64,000 bases of DNA, from contig NZ_JADIKF010000035.1 of assembly GCF_016904945.1 (NCBI RefSeq), forward strand, positions 1 to 64,000, read 5' to 3'. The notes beneath the pieces are model-generated. The model was not told the origin of the DNA, did no database searches, and was given only the letters and a program-made list of their open reading frames with translations. This stretch comes from Dyella mobilis (GTDB lineage: Bacteria; Pseudomonadota; Gammaproteobacteria; Xanthomonadales; Rhodanobacteraceae). Both the position numbers and the translations under genes were made by a program. The first letter of the stretch is position 1. The number at the start of each line of letters is the position of its first letter. Shown here in pieces: positions 43,454 to 51,906 of the stretch.

Positions 43454-45436
43454 TTAGGTGAGACCGAGTGCAAGAATGAGCATCAACAGCACGCCCACCA
43501 TGCCTAGGTAGATATTCATATGTCCCGATTGCAGCGGCCCCAGTGCCTTGGCCACGCTTTGCACGATCCGGGTGGGTGTACGAAAAACGGCCGCTTCGAA
43601 TAGCGGCGACACACTGGCCGTATGACGCATCTCCTGGACAAAGTATTCGCTGTGATCGGGGCCTTGCTCCACATCGTCGGTGGGGTGGTAGACAAAGCCG
43701 TAGAACGTACGCATCGCGTTGGAGAACGCCAAGGGTGTGGTGTTGCCATGAGCGGGTTTGGGCAGGCCTCCAAACCATGCACTTGCCCGGCGCACGCGAT
43801 GGCGTCGGCGTGCCATGCCAAGTAGCACGAGGGGCACAAGCGCCAGTAATGGACAGGCGATGATCAACTTGGTGGGGGAGATGAACGCGAAGGTATTGGT
43901 CAGCGGGACGAGGATCAGGCCATCGTGTAAAGGGGCGGCCGGCACATCCGCAAAGCGCGCATGGACGGCAGCGTCGATCGCACTGAGCCACCAGGGCATA
44001 CCGACGGCGAGCGCAAGAACGGCCAGGCCGAGTAATCCGGTGGCGCATGCATAGCCGCGCTCTGCGCCGGGAAGTGGTGTTTTTTTGGTTGCATCACCGA
44101 GAACCCCGAGTCCGGCGAGCTTCACGAAGGTCGCAAACGCAATGGCCGCGGTTAACGCCATGCCTGCGCCGGCCAACGACAAGGTGAGTCGTGCGGGCAT
44201 ACCTGCCAGGTGGAAGCCTTGGAATAGCGTCTGGAAGGTAAACCATTCGCTGACAAAGCCAGCTTGGGGCGGCATCGCCGCCAAACTCATGCTGGCAAAG
44301 ACCACGCCGATGCCGTAGAGCCAAGGGCTGCGTCGCAGCAGCCCACGTTGAATGAGTTCGTAGTCGCCGCTTACGCGATAGGCCCCGTCGGCCGCCAACA
44401 TGAGGGCGCCCTTGGCCAAGGCATGGCCGGCCAAATGCAGGAGTGCCACCGCAAAACCGAGACCGGCCAGCGCATCCAGCCCTTCACCCCGAAAGAGCTG
44501 ACTGGCGCCCAGCAGCGTGACGGCGATAGCGGCATTTTCCGCCGAAGAAAACGCTAGCAAACGACGCCAGTCATTTTCCTGGAAGGCGTACAGCACAGCG
44601 AGGATGGCGCTGAGTACCCCGAGCGCAACGGTAATGATCGCGAGTGCCACATCACCGGGAAGCCAGCTCGTGAAGGCGCGCGCCAAGGCGAAGAATGCGG
44701 CGTTTAATACGATGCCCGAAAGGATCGCACCACTGGCACCGCTGCCTTGGCCATAGGCGCCGGGATACCATTCATAGAACGGCAACAAACCCAGTTTGGC
44801 GCCAAAGCCAATGAGAAGCAGCACCCCGATAACGACGCGTCGCCACGTCGCAAAGGCGACACCCACGTTGGCGAAATGGTCGAAATCGAGGTGGCCTGCA
44901 CTGGACGAAAGCATCAGTAAGGCCGTAAGCAGTGCTACCGCGCCAACCTCCAACAACGACAGCATGAAAAACAGACCGCGCCCCTCGCGGGTGTCGCCAA
45001 GCTTTTCGCCGATCAACAATACGGCGCCGCCCAAGCTCATGACTTCCCATGCCACCAGGAAGCTCACGGCATCTTGCAGGCCAAAGCACCCCAGCGCGCC
45101 CAGCATGGACAATGCGGCGCCGGAACACCAACTGCGCCACCGTAATGAGGTGGTACCCAACGCCGTGGCGAAGAACGCTGCAAGCGCACCAAAGAGCAGT
45201 AGCCATAGCGCATCGGGGGTGAGCATGAATCGTGCGCTGCCGGCCGGCCCCCATGACGTAGTGAGCGCGGGCATCGCCATGCCTCGGGGCAATTGCCAGA
45301 GCGCGGCGATAGCGAGCAGTAGGGCACCCACGGCGAGGCAGGCGCGCGCGAGCACACGTCCGATTCCCGCGCACGCCAATACGAGGCACAACAGCCATAG
45401 CACCGCGGCGAGGGGCGCTAACCATTCAGGGCGCAT
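43454..45436 (-). CDS. HyfB/NuoL-like antiporter-type membrane subunit
   Basis: A 660-residue polytopic membrane protein of the proton-pumping complex-I antiporter family. The ATG at 45436 follows GAGAGGAC and overlaps the previous gene by 11 bases. The proton_antipo_M core is clear: VAWEVMSLGGAVLLIGE (key Glu), GFGAKLGLLPFYEWYPGAYG (key Lys), and LHLAGHALAKGALMLAADGA, plus a distal C-terminal part (PTDDVEQGPDHSEYFVQEM) as in HyfB/HycC. It would carry ions across the inner membrane as part of the complex encoded upstream. It is last of the complex genes, followed by the dynamin-like GTPase. Confidence 0.85.
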   Translation of the reverse strand: MRPEWLAPLAAVLWLLCLVLACAGIGRVLARACLAVGALLLAIAALWQLPRGMAMPALTTSWGPAGSARFMLTPDALWLLLFGALAAFFATALGTTSLRWRSWCSGAALSMLGALGCFGLQDAVSFLVAWEVMSLGGAVLLIGEKLGDTREGRGLFFMLSLLEVGAVALLTALLMLSSSAGHLDFDHFANVGVAFATWRRVVIGVLLLIGFGAKLGLLPFYEWYPGAYGQGSGASGAILSGIVLNAAFFALARAFTSWLPGDVALAIITVALGVLSAILAVLYAFQENDWRRLLAFSSAENAAIAVTLLGASQLFRGEGLDALAGLGFAVALLHLAGHALAKGALMLAADGAYRVSGDYELIQRGLLRRSPWLYGIGVVFASMSLAAMPPQAGFVSEWFTFQTLFQGFHLAGMPARLTLSLAGAGMALTAAIAFATFVKLAGLGVLGDATKKTPLPGAERGYACATGLLGLAVLALAVGMPWWLSAIDAAVHARFADVPAAPLHDGLILVPLTNTFAFISPTKLIIACPLLALVPLVLLGMARRRHRVRRASAWFGGLPKPAHGNTTPLAFSNAMRTFYGFVYHPTDDVEQGPDHSEYFVQEMRHTASVSPLFEAAVFRTPTRIVQSVAKALGPLQSGHMNIYLGMVGVLLMLILALGLT

Positions 45437-46232
45437 GGACACGTCCTCTCTGGATACGCTGTGGTTTGCGCTCCAGCAATAACAAAAGCGCTTCAATGAT
45501 GGCGGCAGGATTCGGCGGGCAGCCTGGCAACCACACATCGACTGGGAGGATGCCTTCCACGCCGTGTCCACCCGCATAGGTGTCTGCACTTACGCCACCG
45601 CAGACCGCGCAGGTCCCGCAGGCGAGTACACGCCGCGGCTCGGGCATGGCTTCCCAGGTGGCCATCAGCGGCTCGCGCATAGCCGCCGTGACTGTGCCCG
45701 TCACCAGCAGGAGATCCGCGGCGCGAGGGGAGGGGGTGAAAAAGATGCCCAGCCGATGCAAGTTGTAAAACGGATTGACGAGTGCCTGCAGCTCCGACTC
45801 GCAGCCGTTGCAGGAGCCTGCATCGACGTGGCGGATGTGTAGGCTGCCGCGGAAGCTTGCATCGATATGCGATATCAGCGCGTGTTCCGAACGCGTTGCA
45901 GGATTCGATGACCAACGCAGATCCTCACGTTCGCGGACTCCAAAAGCCCATTCGGCCCCAGTCTGCAGGGTGCCGCTGGGACACGCATCGACGCACAGCT
46001 GACAGGCAATACACCGGCCATAGTCAAGTGTTGCGAGGCGGTCGCGCGTATCGAGCTGGATGGCCCGTGTCGGGCACACCTCAGCGCACGCGCGGCAGGC
46101 ATCGTGACACGGCTCGGCGCCAATGGTTGGCATGCCGTAACCGCTTTGCTGACCGGTATCGCCTTCGGGGCGATCCGGCCAGTTCGTGGTCGCAATGCCT
46201 TGGCCCAATCCTCGCAGTGTCCACAGCGGCAT
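45426..46232 (-). CDS. NuoB/HycG-like small subunit fused to a two-cluster ferredoxin
   Basis: A 268-residue Fe-S protein. Residues about 38-88 hold two 4Fe-4S motifs (CHDACRACAEVCP, CIACQLCVDACP), corresponding to the NuoI/HyfH ferredoxin. Residues about 125-260 are the NuoB/HycG subunit with its proximal-cluster cysteines GSCNGCE, CGTCAVCGG and PGCPPNP. All ligands look intact, so the electron wire is preserved. In most Hyf/Hyc systems these are separate genes; here they are one chain. Start ATG 46232 follows AGGAG. Confidence 0.87.
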   Translation of the reverse strand: MPLWTLRGLGQGIATTNWPDRPEGDTGQQSGYGMPTIGAEPCHDACRACAEVCPTRAIQLDTRDRLATLDYGRCIACQLCVDACPSGTLQTGAEWAFGVREREDLRWSSNPATRSEHALISHIDASFRGSLHIRHVDAGSCNGCESELQALVNPFYNLHRLGIFFTPSPRAADLLLVTGTVTAAMREPLMATWEAMPEPRRVLACGTCAVCGGVSADTYAGGHGVEGILPVDVWLPGCPPNPAAIIEALLLLLERKPQRIQRGRVHAP

Positions 46233-46241
46233 GGGGTTCTC

Positions 46242-47717
46242 CTAGCGGTCGCAGCCGGCGATGGTGAGACCGAAGCTGGCCTGGTTGATGGCGTAATCCA
46301 TCATGTTGGTTCGATGCACGGTGAAAGGAAACGCCCGCCAATTGGAGAAGGAGGGCGACTTGATCTTTACCCGTGCGAGCTTTCCGTCGCCATTGATATG
46401 AACGGCATAGAACAACGATCCCCGCGGCGATTCGGCCCAGCCCAAGCCTTCCGATCCGGGTTGCAGGGGACATTCGGCACGCACAGGACCGGCAGTGAGC
46501 GAGGGGATCAAGGTGTCGAGCAAGTCAAAACTGGCACGCAGCTCCGCCGCGCGGACTTTGGCTCGCGCGTAGGCATCGCCTTCATCGGCCAACGGCACCG
46601 ACACTTTCAGCCACCGGTACGCCGCATACGGATGATCGCGGCGCAAGTCGCGGTCCAGACCCGACGCGCGTTCGACAGGACCGGTAGCCCCTTGATCGAA
46701 CGCCACTTGCCTTGTCAGCACGCCGGTCGTGATAAGCCGATCCAGATAACTGGTCGTACGTTCCAACTCCACCAGGTAGCTATCCACTTGCTTGCGTAGC
46801 ACGTACAGCGTGTTAAGGCAGTCATGCGTCATCGTGATATCGCGGCGCAAGCCGCCTGGTGTTAGCACATTGCGCAGGAAGCGGCTGCCGGTCATGTGCG
46901 CATTGAGCTGTTTGGCACGCTCCGATAGCAGCGCTCCTTCCGCATGACCCACTTTCAACGTGGTGGTATCGGCCAGATGGCCAAAGTAATAGAGATGGTT
47001 GTAGAGACGTTCCAATTCGGCCAGCACGGCGCGCCATTGCTGGGCGCGCTGGGGTACGTCACATCCGGCCGCGTCCTCGATCGCTTGGCAGTAGGCCAAG
47101 GCGTGCGCCACGCTACCCACACCGGAAACACGCTCTGCGATCGTGGTGGCGGTAAGCGGGTCACGCCCCTCGAACGCGCGCTCCATGCCGCGATGTTTGA
47201 AGAACAGACGTGGCTGATAGTGCAAGATCGATTCGCCGAGGTAATGAAAAAGGAACTGGGCTGATTCCACAGCACCGGCACGCACTGGGCCAAAGCTCAG
47301 CAGTTGCACGTCATCACCGTGCACATCCGGGACGTGATGAGGGGCATGCAACTGACGCTGCCAGCCTGATGCGTGAATCAGTGGGGTGGTGTCCATCCAG
47401 CCGTCGGCGATGAGTGGATAGGGTTGCGGATGGTCGGTGAAGCACACCCCGTACAGATCATGGATCTCGCGTTCGTACCAGCCTAGTAAAGGGGCGCACG
47501 TGGTGAGGCTCGGCAGCGTGTGTTCATCGGGGCGACAACACCAGACCTGGAAGGGCTGACTTGGCGCGGGCGCGGCCAGATAGCGTACCTCGATACGATC
47601 GGTTTGCGCGTGCCACGCGTAGGCCATTTGCATACGGCCGCCGGTGGCGAGCAACGCTTGGACACGCGCGTGTAACGCCACCGGTTCCAATGATAGCTTC
47701 TCGAACCCGAGGCTCAT
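46242..47717 (-). CDS. HycE/NuoCD-like large subunit lacking the NiFe cysteines
   Basis: A 491-residue fusion of a NuoC-like domain (about 1-150; WYEREIHDLYGVCFTDHP) and a NuoD/hydrogenase-large-subunit domain (about 160-491). In HycE/HyfG the NiFe site needs two CxxC pairs. Here the first, expected after ERV, reads ERVSGVGSVAHAL, with no cysteine at either position, and the C-terminal one reads SFGLTIAGCDR with only one Cys near the position. The end in DR is like NuoD. So it cannot be a working NiFe hydrogenase and belongs with energy-converting-hydrogenase-related complexes. The ATG at 47717 overlaps the upstream stop as ATGA. Confidence 0.88.
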   Translation of the reverse strand: MSLGFEKLSLEPVALHARVQALLATGGRMQMAYAWHAQTDRIEVRYLAAPAPSQPFQVWCCRPDEHTLPSLTTCAPLLGWYEREIHDLYGVCFTDHPQPYPLIADGWMDTTPLIHASGWQRQLHAPHHVPDVHGDDVQLLSFGPVRAGAVESAQFLFHYLGESILHYQPRLFFKHRGMERAFEGRDPLTATTIAERVSGVGSVAHALAYCQAIEDAAGCDVPQRAQQWRAVLAELERLYNHLYYFGHLADTTTLKVGHAEGALLSERAKQLNAHMTGSRFLRNVLTPGGLRRDITMTHDCLNTLYVLRKQVDSYLVELERTTSYLDRLITTGVLTRQVAFDQGATGPVERASGLDRDLRRDHPYAAYRWLKVSVPLADEGDAYARAKVRAAELRASFDLLDTLIPSLTAGPVRAECPLQPGSEGLGWAESPRGSLFYAVHINGDGKLARVKIKSPSFSNWRAFPFTVHRTNMMDYAINQASFGLTIAGCDR

Positions 47718-49174
47718 GGCGATGCCCCGAGTGTTGCGGCGATGCGCTGGAACAAGGCCATCCATGCAGCGGGCCACCACACGCCAAGGATCAACAATGG
47801 TGCAAGGGCGAGTGCGATGGGCCACACACGCCAGGCGGTTCCCGACGGTTCCGCGGCGACCGGTTTATCCAGGGGGGCTCCCAGATACATGGTCCGAAAG
47901 TGGTTGAGGAAGGCGATGAAGATGATGATCAGCAGGACTAACATCGCGATGGCTGCCCACAGGTTGGGGCTTGCCCAACCTGCGCGGAGGATCGTGATTT
48001 CGCTCAGAAATAAACCGAATGGCGGCGCACCGGTAATGGCTATGGCGCCGCATAGCCACAACCAGCCTGAGATGGGAAAGATCTTTAAAATGTCGCGAAG
48101 ATCTTCGATGCGTTTACTGTGATAACGATGCATCGCGTTGCCGGCCCCAAAGAACAGGAGCGGCTTACAAAGCGAATGGTTGAGCATGTGGTAGAGCGCG
48201 CCGGCGATGCCGAGTGGTCCACCAAACCCAAACCCAAGCGCCAACACGCCCATGTGTTCGATGCTCGAATACGCCATCAAACGTTTGATCTGGTGTTGTC
48301 GCACGATAAAAAACGCGCCGACCAGCAGCGACAATACACCAAGCGCGACAAGTGCCGTGCGCGGAAGGAGGCTTTGTCCGGCCGCATCCGTGGCAGCAAG
48401 AAAGCGCACGATCCCAAGCATGGCCGTGTTGAGAAGTGCCCCCGAAAGCATGGCCGATACGGGGGCTGGGCCTTCGCTGTGAGCATCCGGCAACCACGTA
48501 TGCATCGGCGCCAAACCGACTTTAGTGCCATAACCAATCAGGGTCAGCAGGAAGCCGAGCTTGAGCAGCACTGGTGGCATCTTGGGGGCCACCTGAGTCA
48601 GCGATTGCCACGTGAGGCTGTAGGTTTCGCCGAGCACGAAACTGCCACCCCAATAGAGCAGCGCCGTGCCGAGCAAAGCAAGGCTGATGCCGGCAGAGAC
48701 CACGATAATGTATTTCCAGGCAGCTTCCATGCTTTCGGGGGTTTGTTCAAAGCCGACCAGAAAGGTGCTGACGAGCGTCGTGAGCTCGATGGCGATCCAG
48801 TACACGCCGATGCTGTTGACCAGCGGCGCGAACAGCATGCTTAAAGCAAAGCCGGCTTGCAGTGCGTAGAAGGCAGGAAGTCGTCGCTCACCGGCCTCAT
48901 CGTGACGCATGTAGCCGATAGCGTAGATCGAAGAGAGCGCATAGACGATCGCGACGCACATCACGACCCATGCACCGAGTGGATCGAGTAAAAGGTACCC
49001 GTGGAGGAGTTCCTGGGGTGCCTCGATCGTGAAAGGAAGCGGCAGTCCCACGGCCAATACCATCAGGCTGGCCAGCAGGTTCAAGTACTCCGATGCGCGC
49101 GGTTGGCGCAACGCCAAACCGATGACGATCGGCAGTAGAGGAGCCCCCAGCAAGATAGCAATGCGCAATTCCAT
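47714..49174 (-). CDS. HyfF/NuoN-like antiporter-type membrane subunit
   Basis: A 486-residue membrane protein of the complex-I antiporter family with about 14 hydrophobic helices. Pumping-site residues are present: Glu in VYWIAIELTTLVSTFLVG, Lys in GYGTKVGLAPMHTWLPDAHS, and His/Lys in ALYHMLNHSLCKPLLFFGAG. It matches the HyfF position in the gene order HyfC-HyfE-HyfF-HyfG. Two such subunits (with HyfB) imply at least two ion paths. It lies 2 bases from the HyfE-like gene. Confidence 0.86.
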   Translation of the reverse strand: MELRIAILLGAPLLPIVIGLALRQPRASEYLNLLASLMVLAVGLPLPFTIEAPQELLHGYLLLDPLGAWVVMCVAIVYALSSIYAIGYMRHDEAGERRLPAFYALQAGFALSMLFAPLVNSIGVYWIAIELTTLVSTFLVGFEQTPESMEAAWKYIIVVSAGISLALLGTALLYWGGSFVLGETYSLTWQSLTQVAPKMPPVLLKLGFLLTLIGYGTKVGLAPMHTWLPDAHSEGPAPVSAMLSGALLNTAMLGIVRFLAATDAAGQSLLPRTALVALGVLSLLVGAFFIVRQHQIKRLMAYSSIEHMGVLALGFGFGGPLGIAGALYHMLNHSLCKPLLFFGAGNAMHRYHSKRIEDLRDILKIFPISGWLWLCGAIAITGAPPFGLFLSEITILRAGWASPNLWAAIAMLVLLIIIFIAFLNHFRTMYLGAPLDKPVAAEPSGTAWRVWPIALALAPLLILGVWWPAAWMALFQRIAATLGASP

Positions 49175-49176
49175 GC

Positions 49177-49863
49177 CTACCCCGTCAGGCGCCGTAGTTC
49201 ACGGCTGCTCGTCGTACCGATATGCGTAAGCAGATAGCGCACCAATACGCCGAAACACGCCACCGCCACCAGTAAGTCGAAGAGCAGCACCAGTTCGATC
49301 ATCAACGGCATGCCCGGCACCAGAATCTGGCTGCCGAGGAAAATGCCGTTTTCAAGGATAAGAATGCCCAAGATGTGACTGATGGCCTCATGCCGCAGCG
49401 TAAGCATCTGAAACCCGATGAGCTTCATGGAAAACATCACGGTAAGCGCCAACACCACGACGTTTGAATTTAAGCCCAGGCTTTCGGTGACATGGATGGC
49501 GACCAACAAGGCAAAGATGACTAACGCTGCGCCAATAATCAGGCTGCTCGCGGGACTCACGATTTCATGCACTTCGCGCTGAGCGGGCATTTGCCGAAGA
49601 ATGCGCAAAATTAGCCAGGGCAGGACGAGGCCACGGAATAGCACCGTCAGTGCTGCGACGACATAGAGCTCCCGATAACCACCGTAATAACCAATCAGGG
49701 CGGAAAGAATGCCGATCAGCCACGACTGTGCGCCGAAGGCAAACATGTAGTCTTTTAGCCAGCGCGAACCGAGCATGACAAAAGCCAACAGCAAGCTGGC
49801 AATGGCCAGAAGGCTAAATAAGGAGGCGGCGAGAGGGTCGAGGTGAGCGGCAAGCATCGGCAT
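49177..49863 (-). CDS. HyfE/NuoK-like membrane subunit
   Basis: A 228-residue, almost fully hydrophobic protein with about seven helices, matching HyfE, which contains a NuoK-like half (SHILGILILENGIFLG with the membrane Glu). I use the ATG at 49863, which overlaps the upstream stop (TGATG); ATG 49857 is an alternative. The open frame further upstream is out of place inside the HyfC-like gene. Confidence 0.8.
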   Translation of the reverse strand: MPMLAAHLDPLAASLFSLLAIASLLLAFVMLGSRWLKDYMFAFGAQSWLIGILSALIGYYGGYRELYVVAALTVLFRGLVLPWLILRILRQMPAQREVHEIVSPASSLIIGAALVIFALLVAIHVTESLGLNSNVVVLALTVMFSMKLIGFQMLTLRHEAISHILGILILENGIFLGSQILVPGMPLMIELVLLFDLLVAVACFGVLVRYLLTHIGTTSSRELRRLTG

Positions 49864-50807
49864 CACCGGATCTGGTTGGCCACGATCGCCAGGACGGCGA
49901 GCATGAATGCCGCGGCGAGCGGCTCTTGGTAGCGATAAAAGCGCAGACGGGACTGCGCGGTTTCCACCACAATGACCGCGCAAGCTACGACACCGAACTT
50001 CACGCCTATACCGAGTATCGCGCCGCCGATACCGACGATCGTCCCCTGGTGCGATAACCCCCACGGCAACAACAGAACGTGACAGAAAATGGTGTAAAGG
50101 ATGAACTGCTTCATCATGGATGCCCACTTCAGCAGTCCCAGCAACGGGCCGGAATACTCGAGGATGCGAGCCTCCTCGATCATGTAAACCTCAATGTGCG
50201 TGCTCGAATGTATGGGCAGTCGATCCGTTTCGGTCAACAGGAGCACAAAGAACGCGGCGACCAGAAAAAGGTGTGTCGGTCCAAGGTACACCTCGGGATG
50301 CGCGACCAAAAGATGGTTGACGACGAACGGCAGCATCGCGTGCGCCATCAGCGTGATGCCCACAAAGACCAGGATCAGGGTGGGTTCGGCCAGGATCGTA
50401 ATCATCACGGTGCGGCTGGCACCGATACCCCCGTACGCGCTGCCGGTGTCCAGTGCCGCAAGGTTTATAAAGAACGTACCCAAGGTCAGGATCAGGCCAC
50501 CTCCCAGGATGTCGCCCATGTCGGAAAGCGGTAACGGATAGTCCGTCAGCACCGGGATCAAAATGGGCACCGTCAGCATCGCGGTGAATGCCACCACCGG
50601 CGCCGTCCAGAAAATCCATCCGGCGGTCTTGGGGACGACGAGCTGCTTGCGAAATAGCTTCCGCAGGTCGCGATACGGCTGCAGTAAAGAGGGACCGCGC
50701 GCACGCTGCGCGCGTTCCTCATAGCGGTGGATAAAGCCCTGCAGCAGCGGGGACAGCAACAACGCCGCGAGCACTTGCGCGACTTGCGCGGCGATGTCCC
50801 GCCACAT
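49863..50807 (-). CDS. HycD/HyfC/NuoH-like membrane subunit
   Basis: A 314-residue membrane protein with about eight helices. NuoH/HycD marks are present: RYEERAQRARGPSLLQPYRD near the start (quinone-chamber loop region), FFVLLLTETDRLPIHSSTHI and MIEEARILEYSGPLLGLLKW with the conserved acidic residues. It links the soluble arm to the membrane arm. It is the first long gene of the operon, preceded by a 42-residue membrane peptide and the riboswitch. Confidence 0.87.
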   Translation of the reverse strand: MWRDIAAQVAQVLAALLLSPLLQGFIHRYEERAQRARGPSLLQPYRDLRKLFRKQLVVPKTAGWIFWTAPVVAFTAMLTVPILIPVLTDYPLPLSDMGDILGGGLILTLGTFFINLAALDTGSAYGGIGASRTVMITILAEPTLILVFVGITLMAHAMLPFVVNHLLVAHPEVYLGPTHLFLVAAFFVLLLTETDRLPIHSSTHIEVYMIEEARILEYSGPLLGLLKWASMMKQFILYTIFCHVLLLPWGLSHQGTIVGIGGAILGIGVKFGVVACAVIVVETAQSRLRFYRYQEPLAAAFMLAVLAIVANQIR

Positions 50808-50819
50808 GACGGCGCGGCC

Positions 50820-50948
50820 TCAGCGCTGCGCCTGACGGGAAGAAGGCTTGATGGGTGGGCGTATTGCCGCCGCTTTGGGCCGGCGCACGCCGGCCGCCAG
50901 TACGGTGCCAAAGAGGGTCAACAGGGACGACAGGACGATACAGGTCAT
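50820..50948 (-). CDS. 42-residue membrane peptide at the head of the operon
   Basis: A short frame lies between riboswitch 4 and the HyfC-like gene: ATG 50948 preceded by GGAG at 8 bases, encoding MTCIVLSSLLTLFGTVLAAG and then a basic tail (VRRPKAAAIRPPIKPSSRQ). One transmembrane helix with positive cytosolic end. Its stop is 12 bases before the HyfC-like ATG. It could be a tiny subunit of the complex or a leader that couples translation. Support is the ribosome site, spacing and composition. Confidence 0.55.
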   Translation of the reverse strand: MTCIVLSSLLTLFGTVLAAGVRRPKAAAIRPPIKPSSRQAQR

Positions 50949-50985
50949 GACACGGCTCCAGACATGGAAAAGCCATCACTCGCCT

Positions 50986-51033
50986 GTAGGTGTCATCAGC
51001 CCTGAGGGCGGTCAGAGGCGGACACCATCGCCC
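50986..51033 (-). ncRNA. Fluoride riboswitch 4 (crcB motif), heading the complex-I-like operon
   Basis: On the minus strand: GGGCGATGGTGTCCGCC, then TGACCGCC, then GGGCTGATGACACCTAC. All conserved blocks of the fluoride aptamer are present, with GGTGT pairing to ACACC, a compensatory variant of the GGCAT/ATGCC pair in the other three copies. Just downstream, GGCTTTTCCA can pair with TGGAGCC, which contains the GGAG ribosome site of the 42-residue ORF, so translation control is likely. The first gene starts 37 bases after the aptamer. Confidence 0.92.
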
Positions 51034-51180
51034 TGTTGCAGGGACGGTAACACGGTTTTCCCAGTCGGGGAATGTGTCCACGCGAGGCTTTCTAAGATGT
51101 GAAAACCTCGTCAAGCCGCTCGTTTGACGTTAACGCAAGTACCTTGCCGGTGGAGGCGGGATTGCGATATGGTTTGCACA

Positions 51181-51237
51181 GGGAGATGGCATTCCTCCCG
51201 GGCTTGGCCCAACCGCCGCAAGGCTGATGATGCCTAT
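51181..51237 (+). ncRNA. Fluoride riboswitch 2 (crcB motif), heading the usp-MFS-PPase-MutS operon
   Basis: The plus strand reads GGGAGATGGCATTCCTCCC, a loop, CCAACCGCC, then AGGCTGATGATGCCTA, matching the fluoride aptamer consensus. It lies 148 bases from riboswitch 4 on the other strand, so the two operons diverge from one fluoride-controlled hub. A GC hairpin (CGCGC...GCGCG) begins about 5 bases downstream and may be the platform. The first gene starts about 270 bases later; that leader holds no supported gene. Confidence 0.93.
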
Positions 51238-51510
51238 CGAACGCGCTTGTTCGTAGCGCGCGTGGCGATGGGCGTTACCCGATTCCCCTCGTAACACGCG
51301 TTCCGATTCAGGCGTCCGATTAGCGACGGTTCTGGAGTCGGGCCATGCATCTCTCCCTTGGGACTGCAGCGTCATGGTGCGCACGCACACGTGTGCATCG
51401 GCGCGCGTGCGTACCCACCCCTCTCCCGGTTCCTACCCGCATCGTGCTGGCTGGCGTACAGGGGCGCCTGGCACGGAATCATTCCTATCCCCGGACAGGA
51501 CGCATACGCT

Positions 51511-51906
51511 GTGCCTACACAAATTCTCGCGCTCTATGACCGCTCCGCGCTGGGCGATCTTGCCGTTGAAACGGCGTTTCAGGCGGCCCGCGAACAAGCC
51601 ACAGCGGCGCTGCATCTATTGGCTATTCCAAGCGTTGCCGATGATGCCGCGCAGTGTGAACGCCTCAGCGATGACTTGATCGCTTTTGCACGGATCGGCC
51701 AACGGTACGGCATTGTGTTAGACGGCGCGGTCATCGTGGAGCCGACGGTCGAGCGTATAACGACCGAAGTCCGGGCGCGAAAGATCAACCTGCTTGTTAT
51801 TGCCAAGCCGGCCAGTCAGCGCGGGTCCACCGAACTCAGCCGGTTGCTTGATGCTGTCGCACACGTGACCGGTATTCCAACCACCGTGGTACATGGTGGC
51901 CCGTGA
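51511..51906 (+). CDS. Universal stress protein, UspA-like
   Basis: A 131-residue single-domain Usp. I start it at GTG 51511 (VPTQILALYDRSALGDLAVE), where the first beta strand begins; the open frame upstream to 51358 is not family-like. The end INLLVIAKPASQR...IPTTVV is the usual Usp last strand, but the G-x2-G-x9-G-S ATP motif is degraded, so nucleotide binding is doubtful. First gene after riboswitch 2; its stop overlaps the MFS start. Confidence 0.75.
   Translation: MPTQILALYDRSALGDLAVETAFQAAREQATAALHLLAIPSVADDAAQCERLSDDLIAFARIGQRYGIVLDGAVIVEPTVERITTEVRARKINLLVIAKPASQRGSTELSRLLDAVAHVTGIPTTVVHGGP

Noticed and set aside
46104..46799. A 231-codon plus-strand frame opposite the Hyf-like genes
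   Set aside because: Entirely antisense to two well-supported subunits and without domain features.
43454..50807. Reading the operon as formate hydrogenlyase (Hyf/Hyc)
   Set aside because: The large subunit lacks NiFe cysteines and there is no formate dehydrogenase or maturation gene, so hydrogen production cannot be claimed.
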